From the NCBI GenBank assembly GCA_947471745.1, contig CANJKZ010000724.1, forward strand, positions 1,511,501 through 1,575,500: DNA of 64,000 bases. The letters are read 5' to 3'. The notes under the pieces are model-generated. The model did not search any database. It was not told the origin of the DNA and saw nothing but the letters and a program-made list of their open reading frames with translations. The DNA comes from Closterium sp. Naga37s-1. Taxonomy: Eukaryota > Streptophyta > Zygnematophyceae > Desmidiales > Closteriaceae. Position numbers and translations under genes: made by a program. Shown here piece by piece: positions 10,705 to 21,702 of the stretch (its first letter is position 1; each line of letters begins with the position of its first letter).

Positions 10705-13534
10705 ACGGCAGCAGCAATGCAGGCAATCTAGCCACTCCAGGCCCAGCTATCTTAGCTGCGCATCCCACTCCACCTGCCCCGCCCGCCGGTCCCTCCCCTC
10801 CCACCTCTCCCTCCCCCGCATCCCCTCCCTCCGCGCCCACCCCCCACCGCCTCTCCCCTGAAGCCCTCGCCCTGAAGCAGCAGCAGGCAGCAGAAGCGCG
10901 CCGAGCCATTCTCCAAGCAGAAGCAGAGGCGGAAGCAGCAGCAGCAGCATCCGGCAGTGCAGCAGCCGCACTAGATGACACACCCATGTCGTCAGTAGCT
11001 GTGCCGGCCTTTCAGACGGACCCTCTGTCGCCCAACAAGCAGTCCGTGCTGGGGGTGGCGCTGGCGGCGGGGGGAGAGGCGATGGGGCCGATGAGGAGGA
11101 GGAAGGCGGCGGTGCTGGTGGCGTTGTTTGAGGGCGAGGGGGGCGAGCTGCGCGTGTGGCTTACTAAGAGGGCTGCCAAGCTGTCATCGCACTCCGGTGG
11201 GTTCTGTGCGGTGCCTTGCAGTGCTGTGGTGTAGTGTGGTGTGCGGTGCGATGCAGTGCGGTGCGCTGTGGGGCTGTGTTGAGTTGTGCAATGTGCACGC
11301 GTACTGGGTGAAGGACAAGGGGACCTTGCACGTTCTTCTCTCTTTACTCTTCTTGTATCCTACCCTCAGACGTTTGCTTGCATGTACCCCATGCATGCGT
11401 GCGTGCATGCCCCACACGTGCTTGCTTGCACATCCCCCCCCACGTGGTCCCTGCACGTATCAACCACCCCACGTGCCCACACACGTGGAGCACGTGAGCA
11501 GGCGAGGTGGCGCTACCGGGCGGCAAGCGGGACGAGGGCGACGCGGACGACAGCGACACGGCGCTGAGGGAGGCGGAGGAGGAGATCGGCCTGCACCGCT
11601 CCCACGCACGCGTCGTCACACATCTCGAGCCCTTCCTCTCCAAGGTGCGTGCGTGCGTGCGTGGGTGGGTGGGTGGGTAAGTGGGTGCTCGTGCTTGTGA
11701 GGGGAAGGGGGTCGTGGTTCGAGGGGGTCCCACGTGCGCGTCGTCACACATCTGGCTTACTCTTTAGCGGCTCTGCACCTCGAGCCCTTCCTCGCCAAGG
11801 TGGTTGCCTGGCTGGGTGGGTGGTTGCCTGGCTGGGTGGGTGGTTGCCTGGCTGGGTGGGTGGTTGCCTGGCTGGGTGGCTGGTTGCCTGGCTGGGTGGG
11901 TTGGTTGGCTGGTTGGGTGGGTGCGTGTGAAAGAAGGGGGGTTGGGGCCAGGTCTGGTGTCGTGTCGAGCTCTTGGTCCGGTTCTAGATCACACTACTTT
12001 TTCCTACTTGCCTAAACCATCTCCCAAGGACCGCTGCTCACTGGGATTATGTCTGACGTTCTCAAACATGGGTGCTTGGGAGGGAGGTGGCGTCGGGACC
12101 AGTCCCGGTGTCCAACTGTTACATTCAAATTAAGCAGCTTTTGAAAACTCCGTATTGTAGAACTTCCTTCCTCCCCACCCCTCTATCCTCCCCACCCGCC
12201 CGCCGCTCACGGCTGACCTTCCTCCCTCCCTCCCTCCCTCCGTCTGTCCCTCCATCCCTCGCACCAGCATCTGTTGACAGTGACGCCAGTGGTGGCGCTG
12301 CTGCCACGTGGCTTCACCTTTGTGCCGCGCCCCAACGCCGACGAGGTGCAGGCCGTGTTCAGCGTGCCGCTCTCACTCTTCCTGCAGGTGCGCTGGCGGG
12401 GGGGGGGGAGAGGGGAGAGGGTGAGTTAACTTGGGTTAGGAGTGGGGCTGGGTTAAAGTGGAAGGGTTGGGCGCTTGTTCTAGCTTGCAAGTTCAGTGTG
12501 TAGTGCTCGCTTTTTCTGCAGGTGGAGGGGAGGGGAGGGCAGGGGAGGGGTTGAGCGGTACGTATTGATGGAGAAATAATGAGAAAGGCCAAGGGGGCCT
12601 GGGTAGGTGGGTGCAGAGGGATATGGATGTGCAGTGGGTGAAAGAGGGCAAGGCTTCAGTTTTGGCTCTCACTGAGGGGAGCCTGGATATGGACTTGAGG
12701 GGGAACAACAGCTGCCATCTTCCATCTTCCATCTTCCATCTCCCATCTCCCATCTCCCATCTCCCATCTTCCATCTTCCATCTTCCATCTCCCATCTCCC
12801 AGCTTCCATCTTCCATCTCCCATCTCCCATCTCCCATCTTCCATCTTCCATCTCCCATCTCCCATCTCCCATCCTCCATCTTCCATCTCCCATCTTCCAT
12901 CTTCCATCTGCCATATGCCAACTTCCATCTGCCACCTGTCAGCTATCACTGCCAAGCTCTGGCCCTTTTCTGCCATTCTCACTTTCCGCCCACCCCTTCC
13001 CCGACTCCTCTTTCCCCCCACCCTCCCACTCTTCATGTGCCTCTCTCCCGTTCCCCTTGTTGCGTGCAGTCTGAGCATCACCGGCACGAGGACCACGAGT
13101 GGCTAGGCCTACCCTACCGCGTGCACTTTTTTGAGTACACCGCCCCACCGCCGCCGCCCCATCCCCTCCCCAACCTCTCCTCCGCGCCGCACGCTCCCCT
13201 CGCTTCTGCCACTACCTCCACCTCACAACCCTTTGTCACTCATACTCCTCCACAGCCTTCCATGGCAGCTTCCCCTGCTGTGCTCACAGGGCAAGGTTCA
13301 AGTGCAGTGAGGAGAGAGTTGCAAGAGGGTGCGGAGGAGGAGCAAGCGGGGGCTCGAGTGGGGGCGGCGGAGGGAGATCATTTTACGATATGGGGGTTGA
13401 CGGCTGCGATCCTCGTGCGAGTGTCGTGCGTTGTGTTTGGCCGGTCGGCGCCATTTGGAGAGTTTCATCCAGATGCGCCGAATTACGCCACTGTGCTTGC
13501 TGATCTGGCCAAGAGGCAGTTCCTACAGTTGTAA
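9690..13534 (+). CDS. Nudix hydrolase, CoA-diphosphatase type (four exons)
   Basis: Likely hydrolyses coenzyme A or acyl-CoA to phosphopantetheine and 3',5'-ADP, like plant NUDT11/15/22. Model: join(9690..11196, 11502..11644, 12268..12387, 13070..13534), 744 residues; all introns are GT-AG and phases agree. Residues 1-475 are Ser/Pro/Ala-rich and mostly disordered; the Arg/Ser-rich start could be an organelle-targeting peptide, and an early 18-bp tandem repeat gives RHVTVDS units. The Nudix fold starts near KAAVLVALFEG. The CoA-type signature WLTKRAAKLSSHSG is completed across intron 1, followed by LPGGK and the Nudix box (REAEEEIG, residues about 525-532). Exons 3 and 4 supply HLLTVTPVVALLP, EWLGLPYRVHFFEY and the terminal WGLTAAILVRVS helix. 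A Pro/Ser-rich insert of about 100 residues in exon 4 is unusual. The start is the first in-frame ATG; a later ATG (10194 or 10242) is possible. Confidence 0.8.
11728..11799 (+). other. Partial duplicate of Nudix exon 2 inside intron 2
   Basis: The 3' end of exon 2 (CACGCACGCGTCGTCACA ... CTCGAGCCCTTCCTC, then CCAAG before a GT) recurs here in two pieces split by about 22 bases. The intervening bases end in TTTAG and the copy is again followed by GTGG. It therefore has acceptor-like and donor-like sites and could be a pseudo-exon or alternative exon. Confidence 0.65.
11801..11920 (+). repeat. 20-bp minisatellite in Nudix intron 2
   Basis: Five nearly perfect copies of TGGTTGCCTGGCTGGGTGGG from 11801 to 11900, then degenerate TTGG-rich copies. 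The array starts at the donor side of the duplicated exon fragment. Confidence 0.9.
12715..12934. repeat. 7-bp minisatellite (CCATCTY)n in Nudix intron 3
   Basis: About 30 tandem heptamers alternating CCATCTT and CCATCTC, fraying to TGCCATA and TGCCACC at the right edge. It lies within intron 3 (12388-13069). Minus-strand frames such as repeated EDGRWKM are artefacts of the repeat. Confidence 0.9.
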
Positions 13535-14361
13535 CAAGGGAATGCATTCCAAGAAACTTAGAATGATCATGCGTGTAGTTACACAATTTATATGGCTGAT
13601 AAAGCATTGTAGTGAGACTCAGGTATTCAAGTGGGAAAGGAGGCTAGAGACCAAATGTTCTTCATGCAATATCCGAAACACCAATTCGCACAGCCTAGCA
13701 CGTCAATGCCAAGTTATGCACCACGAAACACGGCATCCAACGCAATGCCATGCCATGCTATCCACGCACGGCCCTTGGAAATTCCCCCCTTCTCCAACCC
13801 GTCACACCGCACCCCACCCCTCTCCCTTCTCTGCTCGCAGCTTTCACGTCCCTCTCGCGCCCGCCCTCGCCTACCCTTTCATCTTCTTCACCTCTTAGGT
13901 ACTTATGATTCACCACCGCTTGAGTACCTTCTGTCAGCAGCGTTGTCCCCCTAGGTGTTCATCTACGGCGAAATGGCGAATCGCAGAATTTGGTAATGGA
14001 GGAATCTCGCCTGTCTCGTCGCCTTACCTGCTGCTGAACGCGCGACTCGACTTCACTCGGGCCATAACCGATTATAGGGGCATAACCAGTTCAGGGGATC
14101 TTCGTGCGTGCAAGGTATCCTTGGGTCTGCACGGGCCTTGATTGATGCTCCTGCACAGCTTGCGCAGCTTCGACCAGCGATATTCGATATCAGTCGTCGT
14201 CTTTGTCGCTTTCTCCCTTTTCGACTGCTCTTCGCTCGCTGAACGCCTCCCTTTCGTCGCCCAGAACCGATTACATCGTCCCTTGTCTTGAGGTCTGTTT
14301 GGCTTGGTGACAAGACGAATCACCCGGAATCAAGCATTTGGAATTGATCACCCGGCGCGCC
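13535..14361. other. Intergenic region between the Nudix and E3 ligase genes
   Basis: Should contain the 3' UTR of the Nudix gene and the 5' region of the E3 gene. No repeat, RNA gene or conserved coding segment is visible. A GATAACC/GGCATAACC-like pair near 14063-14092 is the only small recurrence noticed. Confidence 0.5.
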
Positions 14362-16347
14362 ATGAGCTGGTTCGTCTTAGAGGAGATTAACTCGCTCCCC
14401 GCGTCGCGCGGCGGCGACGACGGCCAGTCCGTTCCGTCCCGCGATGCGGCCGCTGGCCATGGCGAGTCGCGGCGCTGGAGAGCCGCGTCGCGATCGGAGT
14501 GGAGATCAGAGTGGCGATCGGAGATGAGAACGGAGTATAAGGAGCAAGGCGAGACGGAAACGCACCGCTGGAGGTCGGAGGCTAGAGGGCGAGGGATGGA
14601 AGAGCGGGAAGAGAGGGAGCGGGTGGAAGGAAGGCGGCGGATGGAGTCGACTGAGCATTACGTGATGCATAGTCACGGCGGATTGCACGGCGGACTGCAC
14701 GGCGAACTGCACGGCGGCTCGCACGCGCAGCACGATGATGTCGAGCTATCCGACAGCCAGGGACAGGTGGACAGCGATGGTGACGTGGCGGACGATTTTA
14801 TCGAGGTGGAGCAGTGCCCGTATCCCCGCGATTCCCGCGATCACTTCCGCGAGAGGAGGACTCGCGGCAGTTGCAGCCGTGGAGCAGGAATGCGAAGCAG
14901 CAGGAGAGCGAGGAGGGCAGGTGAGGTGATCGACCTCACTGCGGATAGCGACGGCAGCGACGGCGCTGCTGATGCCGCTAATAACCGCGCGCGTGGTGCC
15001 ACGACTACCGCCACCGCCACTGCTGCTGCTGCCGCTGGGTGGGGCAGCGAGTGGGGCACAGCGCCTCCCGAGTGGGCGAGTGAGGACGTGAGCGTGGACG
15101 TGGAGTGTGCGGCCTGCCACGTGCTCATTCCCATCGACCGCTCTCTGGATCTCCCCCGCTGCTCCTGCCTGCTCTGCCTCTCCTGCGCGCGCGCGTCCTT
15201 CCGCCCGCAGATGCTCGAGCTGAAAGCGCAGCTAGTGAGTGAGCGGAACACGGCGAGACACGTAGCAGACAAGGGAGAAAAGGCAGGCACGGGGTTATCT
15301 GAGAGGCGAGAATCGCCTGCGAGATCTTCCGATAGCAGAGATTCCATGGCCTGCCCGTGCTGCGGACAGCCAGTCCCAGCCCTCCACGTGCAAGCGCTCC
15401 TGCCCGAAGAGTTCCGGCAGTGGGAGGAAGCGGCGACGTCCGCCGCCCTCGCGGCGTTTTCCCGGGCAGATGAATTTGTCCGCTGCCCGGGATGCGACGT
15501 GCTGGTGGAGAAGCTGCCCGCGGAGCCGCCGCCGGGCGCAATTCTCTCCGGAGTTCCCGAGATCGACAGGACGGCGCCAATGGCGGAGCGAGACGAAGAA
15601 GGGCGCGTGCTGTCGCGAGAAGCGATCGTGCACAAGGCTGGGAACAGGTTCCGGTGTGGAGAGTGCGCGGTGGTGTTCTGTGGGTCGTGCCGTGCACACC
15701 CGTACCATCTGGGGCTGTCGTGTGCTGCTTACGCTGCCCGGCTTGCTGCTCCCAAGTGCTTGTACTGTGGGGAGAGAGTTGAGGGTGGGATGGGAGATGG
15801 GAGGGAGGGAGACGGGGCGGGATGGGGCAGTAGTAGTGGTGGTGGTGGAGGAGGAGGAGGAGAAGGAGGTGCAGGCGGGGGGGAAGGAGGGTCTGGAGGG
15901 GGGCAGAGAGGAGAAGCAGCAGCAGAGGGGGATCGTGGAGGGAGTTCTGGGTTGGAGCGCAAGAGGCAGCAGGAGCTTTGTGCAGCAAGGCAACTAGTCA
16001 ACCTTATAGCGCCTCCTGACGTCAGCCACAGCAGCAGCAGTCACAACAACAGCAACTGCAGCAGCAGTAACGGTGCCAGCGGTGGCAGGATCGGGTGGGC
16101 GTGGAGTGTGAGGGAGATGAGAGCACTGCTTGCTGCAGTGGGCGCAGACACAGGGTGGTGTGTGGAGAAGAGTGACTTAGCAGCAGTGGCAGCCCTGGCA
16201 GCGCGTGTGTGCGGTGAGGAGCAGTGCAGGGAGAAGCTGAAGGCTGCATGCACGCGCACCAGCCCCTGTGGCCATCCGTGTGGGGGCGTGCGTGGGGAGG
16301 TTCAGTGCCTGCCGTGCCTGCAGGATCCGTGTCTCGAAAAACTTCAC

Positions 16348-16381
<34 letters not shown>

Positions 16382-17679
16382 CAGCATCAGCTTCCGCAAC
16401 CGCCGCTGCCGCTGCCGCTGCTGGTGGTCATGGTGTTGGTAGCAGCCAAGCAGCCGGCAAGGGCAAATCGCTCCTCCGCTCCTCCGCTGCTCCTCCACCC
16501 CAGGCGAGCCCGCCTCTCCCATGTGCCAGCGACTTCTGCCCCATCTGCTGGGTGGAGCCCATCTGTGCCGCGCCTGCCATCCGCCTGGCTTCATGCGGCC
16601 ACGTGGTGCATGTGGCGTGTGCGCGGGAGAAGATCCGCCGCTCGTTCCCCGGCCCGGATATCTCCTTTGGGTTCCTCGCGTGCCCGCTGTGCCCCTCCAC
16701 CACCATGGCCCATCCTGCTCTGCAGGGAGAGCTGGCTGCTTCTCTGGTGCTCAAGAAGCAGGTGGAGGAGCTGGCTGTTGAGAGGATGAGAGCTGAAGGG
16801 CTGGTTGGGGGTGGGGGTGCGGCTAATGGAGTGGATGTTGATGGTTGGGATGGTGGGGAAAGAGACAGGGAGAGGCGTGGAGTGCGTGGGAGGCACGATG
16901 GCTATGTGCATGGAAATATGGAGGGGTATGGCAATGCTGGCGGAAGGGGTTTACGGAGTGGGAAAGGGAGTGAGAATGGGAGGGAGAGAAGCGGGAGTGG
17001 CAGCAGTGCGGGTGGTGATGTGCTGGCTGTGGCGTTGCGGCGATTTCTGTTCTTCCTCTGCTCCCGCTGCCAGCTTCCGTACTTTGGCGGCGACAGGAGG
17101 TGCGGCGCCGGACCTGCTGCCGCCGAGCCTGATGATCAGGCTGGGCACGGCGACCCAGGAATGGTTCAGGCAGGAGGAGCGAGGGAGGGCGGAGGGGAGG
17201 AAAGGGCAGGGGGGAGAGGAGGTGCGGTGAAGCCAAAGAGCAATGAACTGGTATGTGGTGATTGCCTGGCATCTGAAGCTTTGGCAAAGCAAAGGGCTGC
17301 TGCAGCAGCTGCTGCTGTTGCTGCAGAGAAGCAGCGTGGCAAAGAGAGGGGCATGGATAAGGGCAAAGGAAAAGCGGTTGGAGTTTCTGGGGTAGGTGGC
17401 AAGGATCAGTTGTGGGAAGCAGGTGAATGCACTGGTAACCATGGCCGGGGCTTCATCCAGTTCAAGTGCCGCTTCTGCTGCTCCACTGCCTCGTACTTCT
17501 GTTTTGGCACGACTCATTTCTGTGCTGAGTGCCACGAGTCTCGTCCCGACTCTTCGCGGTCCAACTACGTTGTACCACAGTGTACTGGTGGGGACAAGTG
17601 CCCGTTGCGCCTGGTGTGGCACCCTCGCGCTCCTGACGAGTTTTGTCTCGGTTGCGCATTGTGTCGGTTACAAGGATAA
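14362..17679 (+). CDS. RING-Cys-relay-type E3 ubiquitin ligase (MYCBP2/PHR C-terminal module) with RBR-like N-terminal zinc domains
   Basis: Predicted 1105-residue ubiquitin ligase encoded without introns. N-terminal half: disordered, then a RING1-like cluster (C249, C252, CSCLLCLSC, later ACPCC), an IBR-like cluster (FVRCPGCD; C432-GEC-x4-CGSC ... HPYHLGLSC) and a Cys pair (CLYC from 466). C-terminal half: CGHPCGGV (from 636), a RING (DFCPIC from 724; LASCGHVVHVAC; ACPLC), then a tandem-cysteine domain (SRCQLPYFGGDRRC; FKCRFCCS; CFGTTHFCAECH; CPLRLVWHP). This order matches the catalytic end of animal MYCBP2/Highwire/RPM-1. In human MYCBP2 (positions recalled from the literature) C4520 passes ubiquitin to C4572, and F4573, F4578 and H4583 favour threonine esterification. 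The counterparts here are C914, C1047, F1048, F1053 and H1058. The giant RCC1 and PHR regions of the animal proteins are absent. Poly-Ala, poly-Gly and poly-Ser stretches link the modules, and the relay cysteines are 133 residues apart rather than 52. The ATG at 14362 is the first in frame; an in-frame TTG lies upstream. Confidence 0.8.
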
Positions 17680-18915
17680 AAAATGGCACATGGACAGAGA
17701 GGAGGGCAGGGTTAGTGTCGTCGGATCGTGGACCAGTTTGCAAGTTGCCAAGGGAACAGACAAAAAACTTGAAGGCGCATGGACTTGTATTGTTGTAGCT
17801 TTCATCGGTATTGGTAATGTATGACTAATTTGTCCAGCGCTTTTTGCAGTTGAATTGTCAGCACCACTGTACAGAAAATCACAGATGCTATTATTGAGAC
17901 AGCAGGCTGCAGTTCCAAACAAGCACATTCGTTACACTGACCTGTCAACCACGCCTGGCAAACGGTCTGATCGTCAAAACATTTTTGTATGACCAAGGCG
18001 CGAGCGGTTCGGCGCCCTCGTGAACTCAAAATCACTGGATGCGCGACGCGGCTGCCACAAATCCAAAAGTCGAATCGATCAAATTGAACTTATCGAACCA
18101 ATCTGTGGTGTCGCGTCGTGTTCTGTGACATGTCCCCCAAGCGAACAAGGCTTGCAGTTGAGAGAGACTACGAAGGGGGAGAACGAGCAAGTGGATTGAT
18201 GGCTGTGTGATAGCAAGCGACTAAGAATTAAATGGTCCTGTGAGCTGTCCCTATTCTTTCCCCTTTCCCTTGTTCAAGGGCTCAAGACGAATCGCAAACG
18301 GTGTCGTATATCTGACCCGCCATAACGTGGGTGGGACGCAGTCAGTCGAGTTGTTCCCCCCTGACTTGACTGACAGACCAGTCTCGATCAGCCTCCACAA
18401 CAATCGCCGTTAGTCACGTTACGAGAAGGCGAGCGGACTTCAATCATATCGAGCAGGACCAGTACCCAACGATAGTTTGCTGCTTTCGTTGAACGAGACG
18501 AGAACGAGTTCCGTAAATCAATGGAGGTGATCGCGCAGCACTGCATTGCAGGTAGAAGTACGGTAGGGAGACAGCCTGAGATACGGTAGTAAGATTGCAA
18601 TTGAATGCGCATCTCGCTCCATCGAACTTCCATCCGTCAACCCGTAACGTGATCCTTTCGTCGCCATCGTCTTCCCAGACAGCAGCCCAGACAGCAGCAG
18701 CTTGTACTAGCTAGTACAAGCCAACTATCTCACGTGCGCTTTTCTCGTTCACTTCGCTCCCAAGTACAAGGTCCTTGTTCTTCACGAGGCTCCTGGCCCA
18801 GCGACACCAATCCCAAAGAATCAAATCTGTTGCCACCGCCGCCACCACCCCGGTCGTTCAACTCCGCCGTCATCGTCCCGGTCGCTCCAGTGGGCTTCCA
18901 CTTTCACGAGGCGCG
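17680..18915. other. Intergenic region between the E3 ligase and PADRE-like genes
   Basis: No conserved coding sequence was found. A perfect 22-bp palindrome lies at 18700-18721 (half-site GCTTGTACTAG), about 200 bases before the next start codon. An open frame continues upstream of 18916 to about 18775 without an ATG, so some of this could be 5' UTR or an upstream exon of the PADRE-like gene. Confidence 0.5.
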
Positions 18916-21702
18916 ATGCCCACTTTCTCACGCTTATCGTCCCACCCCTCGCCGCATGATACAACCGCTACGTCGCAGAATGGCATTCCGCCGCACAATC
19001 CGCCAACGGTCACTCTCATACTCCCCGATGGCTCCGCGCAGCATTTCCCCCGCACCCTCACCGTGCGAGAGGCGCTTGTTCTGCTCGCGTCGCCTTGCCC
19101 CTTCGACGCCGCGGAAACTCCGCCTGCAGCCCCGCCGCCTCCGCCGTTAGCGCCGAGGTCCGCGGCGGAAGCCCCGTTTGCTTCCTCGGCGGAGAACCCC
19201 CGCCGCACGCCCCAGCAGGATCCGCGGTTGGCAAATCTCCCCCTTGCCATCTCCGCCCCGGCGCGCGGAATATTCGTGAAGGAGCGGCGGAAGTTGCTGC
19301 TGGCGGAACTGCTGCGACCCGGTCGAACCTACCACGTGTATAGACCGAGTGCTGCTAATAGTACTGAGTCTGCTGCACCTACGCAGAGACTCGACACGGG
19401 GAGGATTGGGGCCATTGGTGGCGGCGACGAGGGGTCGAAGGAAGCAAAACGAGGCGGTCGCAAGCCGGCGAAGGGGGGACGTGACGAGCGGCGGCAGGCG
19501 CGGAGGCAGGGCGACGAGAGGAGATATTCCAGCAACAAGGTGCGGAGATGGGTTTGTCGTGTTTCCGCACAGCATTGATTTTGTCCCATGATTTCGGCGC
19601 AGTATCAATGTCGGAAGGAAGTCGTATTGTTCCGCATCCCCCCCGCCTCCCCGCCCCCCCGGCCTCCCGCAACAGCTTCCCTGTGCGAGTCGCGTCACTT
19701 CCCCTCCATCACCTCCGCCGCACGACTTTCCTCTTTCCCCTTTTCAGCTCCTTCCTGCAGCCGCCCCTCTCTTCATTCCCTCCCCTCGAGGCACCCGCTC
19801 CCCCATAGTTCCCCTACCCTTCTCGCCCACTTCTCGCCCCTTCCCATCCCCTTCCCATCCCCCCCTCGTCCCCCGTCCCCCGTCCCCCGTCCCCCGTCCC
19901 TCCCCGGTTCTCAGGTCTGGCCCCTCGCGCCTCTCCAGTCGTCCGCCAACTCCCCTCCGCGAATTCCGCGCGTCGTCGTTCCTTCCGCTGCGCCGGCGCG
20001 CACCTCCGCTCCTTGCGGCGGAAGTGACTCCGCCGGAAAAGGCGGCGGCAGGAACACGGAGGACGGCCATGGGAATGACGAGGCCCTCTTGTCGCCTTCT
20101 GACTCGTGCATGTGCGTGGGCTGGCTTGGGGTTCCGAAACAAGAGAGGTATGAGGAATTTGGGTGGGACGAGAGAGCGGAGGGAGAGGATAGAGAGGACA
20201 GAGAGGGCTCAAAGGGCGAAGGAGGGGAGGCGGAGAGGGTCGAGGAGGGAGAGGACAGGGAGGAGGCGAGGGAGGAGGAGGGGGAGGAAGACGCGGGGGA
20301 GGGAGGAACTGGGGAGGGTGGAATGGGTGAGAAGGAGAGCCTGCGAGGGGGCTGCGGCGGCTTCTGGAAGAAGCCAGCAGGGAAGATCAATGTTGATTGT
20401 AGCAACGAGAGCGGTACTAACCACGATAACGAGGGCCATGCTGCTAGTAACAACGAGAGCAAGCTCACCTACCCGCCGTATCCCCTTGCCACCACACTTG
20501 CGCTGCCACTGGCGCGCTCCCCGATCCGGGCCCTTCTGTCTTCCCCTCCTGCCCCTTGCTCCCGCGCCGAGCGGGAAAAGGGGAAGCCGTTTACCCTTGC
20601 GAGTATGACTGCGCCTATCCGCGCCCCTATCTTCCCCGCGAGCGCCGCCTCTCCTGCCCCCGGAGTGGCGGCGCCGAGCGGAAATCCGAACGCCCGCGCG
20701 CGTGCGCGTGCGGGTGCGGGTGCGGGTGGCTTGGCGGGAGGCACGCGGGAGAATGGTGGGGCGCCTGAGCAGTCGGCGCGCAGCAGCAGTGGTGCTGCTG
20801 CTGCCAGTGCTCGCAACTGTTGCGAGGGCAGAAGCAGTGAGCACGAGAGTCATGTGCGTGGTGGTGATTCCGATGACACAGGTAATAACGTTGACGGTGG
20901 TGATGGTGGTGGTCCGGGTGGTGGTGGTGGTGGGGGTGAGAGGTGCAGGGAAGAGAGTGTGAAGAGAGTAGACGGGGGAGGAGGATCGGCTCTGTGGCAT
21001 GTGATGAGGAGGTGTGGGATCGGCGGTTCCAGGGGAACGGATAGCACAAGCAAGAAAGCCAGCAGCAGCAGTAGCGGCGGGGGCAGCAGCAGCAGTGGCA
21101 GGCGATGGGGTGGTAGGACTGCCATGAGGAGTGCCAAGGTGGCCCCTTGGAACAACGGCAGCAGCGGCAGCGTCAGCAGCAGCGCCGCGAGCAGCGTGGG
21201 GAGCGGTGATGGTGACAGCACGGCAGCAAGGAGCAGTAGTGTGGGTGACAGCAGTGAGATGAGGGCAGGCGCTGGGGCGGCAGGTGCTGCTGCTGCTGCT
21301 GCTGCTGCTGGTACTGCTGCTCTGTGGCGCGTGAAGGGAGGAGGAGGAGGAGGAGGGACGGGGTTGTCAGAGGTGAGTGGGTTGTGGTTGCTGGATAAAC
21401 ACTTGGCTGCTGCAGCAGAGGACAGCGCTTCTGGTCGAGCTGCTGCTGGTGATGATGACGACGATGATTCGGATGCGGACAGTGATGCGAGGGAGATGGC
21501 GTTTCTACACAAGCAGCTGCAGATGTACCGTCTCTCCTGCCCCATCGCCCCTTCCCTGCCGCGCAGCAGCAGACGGCGCCGCTCCTGTGGGGGCAGCATG
21601 GGCATCACATGGCGGCCGAAACTGCCAGGAATAGCTGAGGCCGCGGGGGAGGGTGGGGAGGGCAGTGACCACACTGGAGAAGGCGAGGCGAGGACTGCTT
21701 GA
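18916..21702 (+). CDS. PADRE/DUF4228-like protein with long disordered insert (two exons)
   Basis: Proposed model join(18916..19539, 19915..21702), 803 residues. Exon 1 holds the recognisable part: VTLILPDGSAQHF (about 32-44), LTVREALVLL (48-57), then KLLLAELLRPGRTYHVY (126-142). This resembles the PADRE (DUF4228) fold of plant stress- and pathogen-responsive proteins. Exon 1 would otherwise reach TGA at 19576. A donor AAG|GTGCGG at 19539 and an acceptor CGGTTCTCAG|GTCTGG at 19914, after a long pyrimidine tract, join two frames in phase 0. Exon 2 is almost entirely Gly/Ser/Ala/Glu-rich and disordered but ends with ITWRPKLPGIAE, similar to the W-x-P-x-L-x-x-I-x-E tail of many PADRE proteins; this supports one gene. 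Function is unknown beyond family association with stress responses. Confidence 0.5.

Noticed and set aside
12715-12934. Possible CRISPR-like array
   Set aside because: Direct tandem repeats of 7 bp with no spacers, in an intron of a eukaryotic gene.
12493-13096. Minus-strand frames repeating EDGRWKMGDGRWEM
   Set aside because: They are the reverse translation of the CCATCTY heptamer array in a host intron.
14841-15993. Long minus-strand frames opposite the E3 ligase gene
   Set aside because: Shadows of the GC-rich coding strand; no domain recognised, while the plus frame has ordered zinc motifs.
19588-21702. Independent gene starting at 19588
   Set aside because: No domain at its start, a good acceptor at 19914, and a PADRE-like tail fit a second exon better; kept open as an alternative in the findings.
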